Assembly (NCBI GenBank): GCA_005880175.1
Contig: VBJR01000376.1
Coordinates: forward strand, 1 to 15,883
DNA length: 15,883 nucleotides
From: Chloroflexota bacterium
GTDB taxonomy: Bacteria > Chloroflexota > Dormibacteria > Dormibacterales > Dormibacteraceae
Direction: 5' to 3'
Within the stretch, counting starts at the first letter, position 1. Each line of letters starts with the position of its first letter. Positions 7,152-13,827 of this stretch are shown here, in pieces. Under the pieces are notes generated by a model that saw nothing but the letters and a program-made list of their open reading frames with translations, was not told where the DNA came from and did not search any database. Both the position numbers and the translations under genes were made by a program.

Positions 7152-7173
7152 ATCGGACAAGTATTCGTCCGAT
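7152..7173. promoter_or_regulatory. Inverted repeat upstream of mazEF
   Basis: ATCGGAC (7152-7158) and GTCCGAT (7167-7173) are perfect inverted repeats with an 8-base spacer, in a locally AT-rich patch 35-60 bases upstream of the mazEF -10 box. It may be an operator for the antitoxin or a site belonging to the adjacent attachment region. Confidence 0.4.
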
Positions 7174-7281
7174 TCTTTGTCTGAACGACAACACGACAAC
7201 ACACGTGAGCAGTCAGTGCAAAGAACTGAAAGCAGGTGAGGCCAAGATGACACCAACTGCGTTCCAGGTGAATGCAGCTGA

Positions 7282-7331
7282 TGGTGGCGGCGGGTGGGTT
7301 CGAACCACCGACAACACGATTATGAGTCGTG
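7282..7331 (-). tRNA. 3' part of a tRNA with CAT anticodon (Met/Ile2), 5' half missing
   Basis: Read on the minus strand, this is tRNA positions 27-76. The anticodon stem CACGA/TCGTG (7331-7327, 7319-7315) holds a 7-base loop CTCATAA with anticodon CAT. A 5-base variable loop (TTGTC) follows, then the T arm GGTGG-TTCGAAC-CCACC (7309-7293), the acceptor 3' strand CGCCGCC (7292-7286), discriminator A and an encoded CCA ending at 7282. Upstream there is no D arm and no GGCGGCG acceptor partner, so the gene is not complete. Such 3' halves are left where an element has integrated into a tRNA gene with crossover in the anticodon arm. Confidence 0.75.
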
Positions 7332-7337
7332 TTGCCG
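7309..7337. other. Probable attachment-site core (tyrosine recombinase)
   Basis: CGACAACACGA (7309-7319) and TCGTGTTGCCG (7327-7337) form an inverted repeat of 11 bases with one mismatch around TTATGAG, the 7-base anticodon loop. Arms of about 11 bp around a 7-bp overlap in a tRNA anticodon loop is the classic core of tyrosine-integrase att sites. The pairing goes beyond the 5-bp tRNA stem, which a tRNA alone does not need. No integrase gene is present in the window. Confidence 0.55.
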
Positions 7338-7375
7338 TTCTGGTCGTCTCGAAACGAGTTGAAACGGCAACACGA
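7327..7375. repeat. 13-bp inverted repeat next to the partial tRNA
   Basis: TCGTGTTGCCGTT (7327-7339) and AACGGCAACACGA (7363-7375) are perfect inverted repeats. The first arm is also the right arm of the att core. Between them is a smaller palindrome, CTCG-AAA-CGAG (7348-7358). Confidence 0.6.
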
Positions 7376-7524
7376 TCCTGTAGTGTCTGTCGTTCAGGCA
7401 GACTTTCTGTCGTGTAGTTCGGCGATTCTGGTTGTTCCCCCGCCCGGCTCTGACGTTCGGGGTTCGATCTTGCACAGAGGTTGGAATGTGCAGGCTGACG
7501 CGCCGCGTCATGAAGTCGGGCCAC

Positions 7525-7960
7525 CTAGCGCGGGACGTCGAGGCGGTGGCGGGTCGACCGCATGACGACGGTGGTGGACTGCCAGGGCGGTTGCAGCCCA
7601 GCTTCGCGCCGGTGGCCACCCACCATGGCGCGGCCGTAGACATCTGTCCCAGCCGGCGGGCCAAGCGGAATGGGGCCGTCGAGAGGCGACATCCACAACT
7701 TTTCGGCGATGGCGCCCGGTCCACGTTCACGGAGTATCGACTCCAGGCGGGTGTGGGTCCGCTGTTCATGGCGTCTGGCCCTACGGCCTTCGGCCGCCCA
7801 GACCAGACGCCCGGTGTCGTGGTCCAGCATCACGATCAGGTAGCGCTGCCCGCGGCGCCATGTACTTCGAGAAGTCGATAACGACCGCGACGTTGACGGT
7901 CTGGCTGGAGAGGGCGGTTCCGCAGCAGGTGATCAGCGCGGGTCAGATCGCGACGTCGTG
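7525..7960 (-). pseudogene. Degenerate ISL3-family transposase
   Basis: Minus-strand pieces recall the catalytic core of ISL3-type DDE transposases. One frame reads TVNVAVVIDFSKYMAPR at about 7895-7845, then a shift to GQRYLIVMLDHDTGRLVWAA, then EGRR at about 7848-7776, matching the family's xGHRYxTxVxDxxxGRVxWVxEGR stretch with its first catalytic Asp. Beyond about 7770 the resemblance fades, although one frame stays open to 7525. There is no start codon, no second or third catalytic residue and no terminal repeats, so it cannot move. The frameshift and missing ends show it is old debris. Confidence 0.5.
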
Positions 7961-7998
7961 ACCGCCGGCCCGAGCGCGGTCAGGGTGGAACATGCGCT

Positions 7999-8520
7999 CT
8001 ACATGAGCTCCTCGGCGAAGAACACGACTTCCTCGTAGGTGGGCACCCGGTCCGGGTTGGTGCGGGCGAACCGGAGGCCAGGCACCGGCATCGCGCGCTC
8101 TGGGGCGTCGCGCGGGAGGTAGCGGTAGCCGGCACGGCCCATCCCTTCGACGACCACGCCGTGCACTCCCCGCCAGAACTCGTTCGGCGGATCAGGGGAG
8201 CCTCGCGCGAGCTGCCGGAGGTCGCGCGCCCCCCCGGTCGGCCGAGGCCGGGGCACCGTCCAGTAGGCCTGGAAGACCCGAGCCACCGCGCTGATCGCGT
8301 AGGTGACGTGCTCCCGGTCGCGGGACAGCGTCAGGTCCCGGCGGAGCGCGAACTCCTGCAGCGGGCGCTCGGCGACCTCGACGGGCAGACGGGCGTGGGC
8401 GACCAGGCCAGGCAGCCACTCCAGCAGCGGCGACAGCGCTACGGTCAAACCCTGTTCGTCGGCCTCGTAGACGTAGCCGCTGGGGAATTGGCCCCAGAGC
8501 TCGTCGAGCGGGTTGCTCAT
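7999..8520 (-). CDS. Small protein downstream of the putative toxin; candidate immunity protein
   Basis: A 173-aa protein without signal peptide or membrane segment, fairly acidic at its N-terminus (MSNPLDELWGQF...) and C-terminus (...YEEVVFFAEELM). No known family is recognised. The ATG start at 8520 overlaps the stop of the preceding gene as ATGA, so the two are translationally coupled. Small cytoplasmic proteins encoded directly after a secreted toxin are commonly the cognate immunity protein. This role rests on position only. The open frame extends upstream to 9126 but that portion is a shadow of the preceding gene. Confidence 0.75.
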   Translation of the reverse strand: MSNPLDELWGQFPSGYVYEADEQGLTVALSPLLEWLPGLVAHARLPVEVAERPLQEFALRRDLTLSRDREHVTYAISAVARVFQAYWTVPRPRPTGGARDLRQLARGSPDPPNEFWRGVHGVVVEGMGRAGYRYLPRDAPERAMPVPGLRFARTNPDRVPTYEEVVFFAEELM

Positions 8521-9200
8521 GGGTGGTAGAGGGGGTAGAAGGTGATGACGTTGAAGTCCGGCTCCTTGATGACGAGCCGCACCCAACTGGTCCGGGGATA
8601 GCCGAGCGCCGGCCCCTGCGAGCCGCCGATCCATCCTATGTTGCGGCCCAGGTCGGCGTTGATGACGAGCTCGTCGCCCTCGTATTCCAGCTGACGCGGA
8701 TCGTTCATCGCCGCCTCGTAGGCCTGGTCCATGAGGGCGGTGATCTCGTCCGGCTCCACCATCCACACGCCGTGCGGCCTGGTCCTGCTCGAGTCGTCCC
8801 GGTAGTGGAGCATCAGGTGCTCGTACCGCGTCAGCTTCCTGTGTTCGGTGCCGTCCAGCCGCAGCCCCAGGCGCGTGACAGGGGACGTCAGGCCGAGCGA
8901 TCGAAGCATCCGCGCACGCAAGTTGGCCTGCATCCGCAGCAGGCGGGGGTTGGCGGGCCTCGCGAGCAGCAGGGGGTTGGCGGGCCTCGCGCCGAGCCTC
9001 AGCGCGACCGACAGGGCCGTCGAGGCGACGACGGCGGCGCCCACCGCTCCCGCTCCGGCGGCGGGGATGGTGCCGGGGCAGTTGTTCGGCGGCGGGGGCC
9101 GGCTGGCGTACGTGACCGGGCCACACTCCGCGGCCCGCGCGTCAATGGGGAGGAGGGCCAGCGCTCCCGCGCACACCACGAGCGGCAGCAGCCACTTCAC
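8517..9200 (-). CDS. Secreted or membrane-anchored protein with BECR-like C-terminal domain; candidate toxin
   Basis: A 227-aa protein. GTG 9200 is chosen because it gives a signal peptide at once (VKWLLPLVVCAGALALLPI, likely cleavage after ARA near residue 23), and because GTGA overlaps the stop of the PrsW gene. A second hydrophobic stretch lies at 47-68, a 9-residue tandem repeat at 72-88, and a globular C-terminal domain at about 115-227. That domain has RYEHLMLHYRDD, a helix, then NIGWIGG and a terminal strand VRLVIKEPDFNVITFYPL. This ending resembles BECR-fold RNases (Barnase-EndoU-ColicinE5/D-RelE; compare the ...v-T-YP ending), the commonest toxin domains of polymorphic toxin systems. 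The match is by eye and weak, so RNase activity is a hypothesis. It is followed by a small coupled gene that may be its immunity protein. Confidence 0.75.
   Translation of the reverse strand: MKWLLPLVVCAGALALLPIDARAAECGPVTYASRPPPPNNCPGTIPAAGAGAVGAAVVASTALSVALRLGARPANPLLLARPANPRLLRMQANLRARMLRSLGLTSPVTRLGLRLDGTEHRKLTRYEHLMLHYRDDSSRTRPHGVWMVEPDEITALMDQAYEAAMNDPRQLEYEGDELVINADLGRNIGWIGGSQGPALGYPRTSWVRLVIKEPDFNVITFYPLYHP
8945..8991. repeat. 27-bp tandem repeat inside the putative toxin gene
   Basis: A 20-base sequence at 8945-8964 recurs exactly at 8972-8991. The 27-nt period keeps the frame and encodes two copies of a LLxARPANP-like unit between the second hydrophobic segment and the C-terminal domain. 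It looks like a recent duplication in a linker. Confidence 0.8.
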
Positions 9201-10552
9201 GCCGCCACCACCCGCCTCCGGGTCCTGGCCCCGTACTTCAGCTCCATGACCCCCCTGCGAGCTCGTTCCTCGCCGTCCCACGGGAGGTCCGGGTCCGCTT
9301 CTCGCGCTGCCCACCGGCCCATCACCAGCTCGACCTGCGCCCGCTGCAGCCGGTCACGCCATCGCCACGCGCCCATACCGCGCCGAAGGGCGTCCACCCG
9401 CTCCCGAAGCCGGGCGGCGGGGCTGACCAGCACTTCGGCCTCGGCCAGCGAAACGGTGCCCCATCCGCTCAGGACCTCCTGGCTCAGCCCTTCCAACAGC
9501 CCTTGCTGCTGGCGCCGCAGGCCAAGCGCCGTGCACAGGCCGACGACCACGGTGAAAGGGCCGGACAGCAGCAGCGTGATCGATGGCTGCACCACGTACG
9601 TGTCGACCACCGGGGGGGCCGAGGGGATCACCGCGCCTGTGGCGACGTGGAAGAAGTCCCAGGAGAAGTGCCCGAGCGTGGCCAGGGCCAGGCCTCCGGC
9701 GATGCAGGCGACCTTGGTCAACAGAGGCCGCTGGGTGAGCGCCAGGCCGAGGCCCGCCCCGCTGAGCGCGCCATACGTGGCGTGCCCGGTCGCGACACCC
9801 AGCACCTGCCGGTACCAGACCTGGTACAGGTCCAGGTTGAACCCGCGACCCATGTCGCTGATCGACTCCGCCAGGTTGAACCCGATGCCGACCGCCGCCC
9901 CCACCGCGATGCAGCTGACCAGGTCGTTCATGCGGGAGCGCCAGGATAGGTACAGGAGGGCGATGCAGATCCATTTCGCCAGCTCCTCGAAGATGCCTGG
10001 CCGGAGCGTGAAGGCGACGGTGTTGGCCAGCCCCGGCAGCCTCGAGAAGGGCGCGTACAGAGGCGTGCTCGCCGCCCCCAGAGTGCTGGCGATCAGCAGC
10101 CCCAGCATGAAGGCCGCCGTAAGCAGCGGCCAGGGGGTCTTGCGGTGCTGTTGCCCGCGCCGGATCAGCAGCAGGGCCGCGCCCGTCGTCGGCAGACACA
10201 GCGCCACTGCCGGCAGGTTCGTGAGCACCGCGAACAGGACGTTCAGTCCGGCGACCACGCCCACGACGAGCCCGACCCAGAGGTTCGCGCGCTCCAACCG
10301 GCGACTGCGGCGAGGCAGGTCCCCATCGGCGAGGCCGACGATCAGCACGATCAGCAGCACAAAGCCCCCGACGAGGACGAAGAGGGCGAGCAGGACAGCC
10401 TCGACCAGGAATCCCCGATTCCGTGGTTGGAGCCCGGCGAGCACGTAGAAGAAGACCAGCATGACCGCCGCCCCGCCACCGAGCGCCGCGGCCAGGACCG
10501 AGCGCCGGTGGCGCCGGCGCCACCGCTCGCTCTCCACGACGGTCGACGCCAT
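9197..10552 (-). CDS. PrsW-family intramembrane metalloprotease
   Basis: A 451-aa polytopic membrane protein. PrsW-type active-site motifs are visible: FEELAKW with EExxK at residues 189-193, GIGFNLAESI with Glu229, and His257 (ATGHATYG) and His295 (LGHFSWDF). This is the arrangement of the CPBP/PrsW glutamic/metallo-type membrane proteases. PrsW of Bacillus subtilis cleaves the anti-sigma factor RsiW at site 1. About nine to ten hydrophobic segments end near residue 360, and a basic cytoplasmic tail of about 90 residues follows. ATG 10552 has GGAGG four bases upstream. The stop overlaps the start of the next gene (GTGA), so it is coupled to the putative toxin. In this context it probably processes a membrane protein encoded next to it, which is inference. 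Confidence 0.82.
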   Translation of the reverse strand: MASTVVESERWRRRHRRSVLAAALGGGAAVMLVFFYVLAGLQPRNRGFLVEAVLLALFVLVGGFVLLIVLIVGLADGDLPRRSRRLERANLWVGLVVGVVAGLNVLFAVLTNLPAVALCLPTTGAALLLIRRGQQHRKTPWPLLTAAFMLGLLIASTLGAASTPLYAPFSRLPGLANTVAFTLRPGIFEELAKWICIALLYLSWRSRMNDLVSCIAVGAAVGIGFNLAESISDMGRGFNLDLYQVWYRQVLGVATGHATYGALSGAGLGLALTQRPLLTKVACIAGGLALATLGHFSWDFFHVATGAVIPSAPPVVDTYVVQPSITLLLSGPFTVVVGLCTALGLRRQQQGLLEGLSQEVLSGWGTVSLAEAEVLVSPAARLRERVDALRRGMGAWRWRDRLQRAQVELVMGRWAAREADPDLPWDGEERARRGVMELKYGARTRRRVVAA

Positions 10553-10651
10553 AGCCCTCCACGGTAAGGACCGGACCTGATACGTTCGGACAACAAACCG
10601 ATACGGACGACGACTATCCATGCATTTGGCGCAGCGAGGTGGTGGGGGCGG
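10553..10651. promoter_or_regulatory. Divergent intergenic region between the PrsW operon and the regulator gene
   Basis: These 99 bases separate two divergent units. A near-repeat GATACG...CGGACaAC / GATACG...GACgAC occurs at about 10579-10612, and TTCGG-N8-CCGAT forms a short inverted repeat within it. Both would suit a regulator site controlling the divergent genes. No convincing -35/-10 pair was seen. GAGGTGG and GGGGGCGG precede the regulator's ATG 10652 as ribosome-binding signal. Confidence 0.4.
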
Positions 10652-13010
10652 ATGAAGCGGCGTGGCCCGTTCGGCGAGTTGCTCAGGCGGTGGCGAAGGG
10701 CGGCGGGCCTGTCCCAGGCGGCACTGGCGGCGCGCGCTGGCCTGAGCGCGGTCGAGATTGGCATGCTGGAGCGCGGCCAGCGCCGACGCCCGCGCGGCGA
10801 CACCGTGAACCGCCTGGTGCGCACCCTGCGCCTGGATGCGGAAGCTGCCGAGGCGCTCCGCTCCGCGGCCGACGTCGACCGGCAGGAGTCGTCCGTCTCG
10901 CTGCCGGTGGACGTCCTCCCTCCGCACGCCCCTCTGCCCGACGGCTCCCACATGCGGCTGGCCCGCAACCCACTGTTCGTCGGTCGCACGGACGAGCTGC
11001 TCCGGATGGCGGCCGCGCTGTGCGACGGCGACGCGATCGGTCTCGGCAAGGTCGTCGCGGCCACAGGCCTCGGCGGCCTGGGCAAGACCCAGCTCGCGGT
11101 CGAGTTCGTCCACCGCTACGGCCGCTTCTTCGCCGGCGGCGTCTTCTGGCTCAGCTTCGCCGGCCCCGACGAGATCCCGCTGCAGATCGCGGCGTGCGCC
11201 GGTCCCGGCTGCCTGGGCCTGGCGACCGACGCCGAGGGGCTGTCGCTGCAGGACCGACTGGAGCTGGTGAGGTCCGCCTGGCACAGCCCGGTGCCGCGCC
11301 TGCTGGTCTTCGACAACTGCGAGGAGGAGGCTCTGCTCCAGGCCTGGCGGCCGTCGAGCGGAGGCAGCCGCGTGCTCGTCACCTCGCGACGCTCCCACTG
11401 GTCGCCTGCGCTGGGCGTGACCAGCATGGCGCTGGGGCCGCTGCGACGTCCGGACAGCATCGAGCTCCTGCGTCGCCATCGTCCCGATCAGGACCCGGGT
11501 CGTCCCGAGCTCGACGCCGTCGCCCATGAGCTCGGCGACCTGCCCCTCGCCCTGCACCTGGCCGGGAGCTACCTGCACGCCTATCGCGAAGAGGTCGGCC
11601 TGGACGGCTACCTGGCGGAGCTCCGCCAGCCGGCGGCGCTCGGGCACGCCTCACTGCTCGGCGCGGGCCTGCACGACTCGCCATCGCCCACCGACCACGT
11701 GCAGGCTGGCACGAATGGCCTGCCTGGCGCCCGGCGAGCCGGTGCCTCGTGACCTGCTGAGCAGGATGGCGGAGGAGGTGAGCCCGCTGCTGCGGGCGGA
11801 CGCGCTGAGACGGCTGAGCGCGGTGGGATTGGTGGAGGAGGGTGACGGCTGGCTGCGGCTGCACCGGCTGATCGTTCACTTCGTGCGACAGGAAGGCCTG
11901 CACACGGAGGCCTGGCCGGCGGTAGCGCGCGCGCTGACCGGCTACCGGCGCGCCGTCGAGCTCGGACAGCTGAGCGGGTCGGCACTGGAGGCGGTGATCC
12001 CCCATCTGGTCGACGCCGCGAGCAGGGATGCGAGCAATGAGCCGCGACAGGCCGAGCTCTGCGCGACGACCGCCCGCGCGCTGCGCAGCGTCGGCGATCT
12101 CCGCGGTGGCGCGCCCTGGCTGCGCCGCGCCCTGCACATCAGGGAGCGGGTACTGGGTCCCGATCATCGCGAGACGGCGCAGAGCCTCGACGATCTCGCG
12201 TGCCTCCTGCGCGACCTCGGAGAGCTGGCCGAGGCCCTGTCCCTCTACGAACGCGCGCTGGCCATCCGCGAGCGGGAGCACGGCGCCGAACACCCCGAGA
12301 CCGCCGAGAGCCTCAACAACCTGGCCATTCTTCTCCATCGTCAGGGCCAGCTCGAAGCCGCGCGGGCACTGTACGAGCGGGTCGTCGCCATCCACGAGCT
12401 CACGTTGGGGCCGGAGCACCCCTACACCATTCAGAGCCTCGACTCGCTGGGCCGGCTGCTCAGGGAGCAGGGGGACCTGGATTCGGCCCGGCTGCTGCTG
12501 GAGCGGGCGCTGGCCGTCAGCGAGCGAGCCCTCGGACCCGACCATCCCACGACCGGCATCACCGTGCACGAGCTGTCCCGGCTGCTGAGGGAGCAGGGCG
12601 AGCTGGACGCCGCCCGGCGGCTGGCCGAACGGGCGCTGTGCCTCAGCGAGCGCCTCGCCGGGCCCGAGCACCCCTACACGGCGTTCGTCATACACAACCT
12701 GGCCGGCGTGCGGCAGGCTCAGGGCGACCTGGACGAAGCGGAGCGACTCGCCAGGCGGGCCCTGGAGATCCACGAGCGCAAGCTGGGACCCGACCACTTC
12801 GCCACTGCCGCCAGCGTCAACCGCCTGGCCGGCGTGCTCCGGGGCAAGGGAGATCTGGCCGCCGCCAGGCTCCTGCTCGAGCGAGTCCTCGGCCTGCGAG
12901 CCGGCAGAGGAGTGGCAGCGGGCGACGTAGGCGGCGGCCAGGTCCGTCCTGCCGCTGACCTGGACCTTGGCGTACACAAGAGAGAGGCGGATCTTGACCG
13001 TGTGCGGTGA
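10652..13010 (+). pseudogene. XRE-HTH / NB-ARC / TPR regulator broken by a deletion
   Basis: Two frames together encode one AfsR/STAND-type regulator. The first (10652-11752, 366 aa) holds an XRE helix-turn-helix (residues 6-65, SQAALAARAGLSAVEIGMLE), FVGR at 109-112, the P-loop GLGGLGKTQ at 139-147, Walker B LLVFDN and a GDLPLAL motif. It runs into a stop shortly after HDSPSPTDHVQA. The second frame continues from about 11706 with LARMACLAPGEPVPRDLL, a winged-helix-like segment, then five or six kinesin-light-chain-type TPRs of 42 aa (ALAIREREHGAEHPETAESL and relatives). Homologues have a further stretch between these pieces, so an out-of-frame deletion near 11705 seems likely. The true TPR part ends near 12890; the last 40 residues read through an unrelated antisense remnant. 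If expressed, only the HTH-NTPase half is made, unless the second half restarts at ATG 11715. Confidence 0.75.
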
Positions 13011-13115
13011 CTGAACAGCCGTCCGCCGATCTGCTGGTTGGTCGGCCCACCGGCGGCGAACTCGGTACCTGCGCTTGGGCGCGGGTCAGGCATCCGGCCA
13101 GCGGGTGCCGACGCG
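12885..13115 (-). pseudogene. LuxR-type HTH C-terminal remnant
   Basis: On the minus strand three frames in order spell a LuxR/GerE HTH: LTRAQAQV (about 13095-13070), then EFAAGGPTNQQIGGRLFS (about 13066-13009), then PHTVKIRLSLVYAKVQVSGR followed by TDLAAAYVARC (about 13003-12905). The family pattern is LTxREREVxxLxAxGxTNxxIAxRLFxSPHTVKxHL. Two small indels separate the pieces and nothing of the N-terminal part remains. The piece sits antisense to the tail of the TPR regulator gene. Confidence 0.6.
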
Positions 13116-13139
13116 TGCCCCCCAGCGCCGAGCGTAGGC

Positions 13140-13463
13140 AACCGCGTCGGCCAGGACGATATCGCCGGTTCGCTCCGTCTGCCCGCGACCTGGCTGCGTC
13201 CGGATGGGCAGGAGGCGGAGCAGGAGGCGGAGCAGAAGGCGGAGGTCGTGCGCGAACTACGGGCGGCCGGCGTGGCGGCGATCGGCAACGGAGCGAACGA
13301 CGTCGGGATGTTGCAGGCTGCAGAGTTGGCGATCGCGGTGCTTGGCCCGGAGGGCCTGGCCAGGGAGGCGGCGGACGCCGCGGACGTGCTCGTGCCCTCC
13401 GTGCACGACGCTCTCGACCTCCTCCTGCGGCCGAAGCGCCTGGTCGCGACGCTGCGGCGCTGA
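13140..13463 (+). pseudogene. HAD-family hydrolase, C-terminal fragment
   Basis: The frame ending at 13463 encodes EQKAEVVRELRAAGVAAIGN followed by GANDVGMLQAAELAIAVLGP and EGLAREAADAADVLVPSVHD, then ALDLLLRPKRLVATLRR. This is the C-terminal half of a HAD hydrolase related to soluble P-type ATPase-like proteins: the motif III lysine, and motif IV as GNGANDVGML. The N-terminal half with the nucleophile DxD is missing; sequence upstream of about 13140 does not continue the family. A 12-base unit encoding EAEQ is duplicated at about 13209-13232. It probably has no phosphatase activity. Confidence 0.65.
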
Positions 13464-13464
13464 G

Positions 13465-13715
13465 ATGCTGCTGGCATGGGCGGCGTTCATCCTGGGCGCT
13501 CTGGTCAGCTTGGCCAGCAGCTGGCTGCTGGTCTCGCGCCCGGAGCGGATCGGCGACCGCCTCGGCATCTCCGAGGCCCTGCTCGGACTGGTGGCCGCCC
13601 TGGCTGCGGACGCGCCGGAGGTCACGGCCGCCATCACGGCGAGCACGAGGTAGGGGTCGGCGTCGTGCTCGGCTCGAACGTGTTCAACCTGGCCGCGCTC
13701 CGTCGACGATTGCTA
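13465..13715 (+). pseudogene. Na+/Ca2+ exchanger, N-terminal fragment with frameshift
   Basis: ATG 13465 begins one base after the HAD stop. It encodes a hydrophobic helix, then RIGDRLGISEALLGLVAALA followed by ADAPEVTAAITAS, the alpha-1 region of NCX/CaxA-type exchangers (normally ...A.aTSlPE). The frame then meets TAG at 13651. The next frame continues GEHEVGVGVVLGSNVFNLAA, the family's GSNxFN motif, and stops resembling the family at about 13710. A small indel near 13640 and loss of all downstream helices make it a remnant. HAD and exchanger were probably one operon cut on both sides. Confidence 0.65.
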
Positions 13716-13812
13716 GCGGGTTGCCCACTTGGCCTGGCTCGCCAGGGCACGACGGGCGCACCTACGGGTAGTTACGAACTTCCCCGGATGTCCACCTCCG
13801 GCGCCAAGCCGT

Positions 13813-13818
13813 TATGCT
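13813..13818 (+). promoter_or_regulatory. Candidate -10 box for the TIR gene
   Basis: TATGCT lies nine bases ahead of the TIR ATG. No matching -35 is seen. Together with the absence of a ribosome-binding site this suggests a leaderless or nearly leaderless transcript. Confidence 0.35.
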
Positions 13819-13827
13819 TACAAGAAC

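Larger units (their letters stand above)
7181..7397. repeat. Outer repeats bracketing the att region
   Basis: CTGAACGACA (7181-7190) reappears inverted as TGTCGTTCAG (7388-7397). The core arm CGACAACACGA occurs both at 7186-7196 and 7309-7319. TCTGTCGT occurs twice between 7386 and 7412. These short repeats on both sides of the tRNA fragment resemble accessory integrase-binding sites. No gene is seen in 7205-7520. Confidence 0.4.

Noticed and set aside
7282..7360. A complete tRNA gene
   Set aside because: No D arm and no 5' acceptor strand pairing with CGCCGCC were found within reach of the anticodon arm.
7148..7417. Plus-strand small ORF across the tRNA fragment
   Set aside because: Its GGWVRTTD-like stretch is the translation of the T arm and acceptor of a tRNA, a common false ORF.
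8523..10448. Plus-strand open frame of 641 codons opposite the PrsW and toxin genes
   Set aside because: Low-complexity, Arg/Ser/Pro-rich translation without any domain; the minus strand encodes clear membrane and signal-peptide proteins here.
12100..12900. A CRISPR-like array in the repeated plus-strand sequence
   Set aside because: The periodicity is 126 bases, degenerate and in frame: it is the 42-aa TPR repeats of a protein.
11379..12977. Long minus-strand open frame (532 codons) opposite the TPR region
   Set aside because: It mirrors the TPR repeats of the plus strand (periodic Q/G-rich pattern), a known artefact in high-GC repeats. Only its first 25 or so residues are meaningful and belong to the LuxR remnant.
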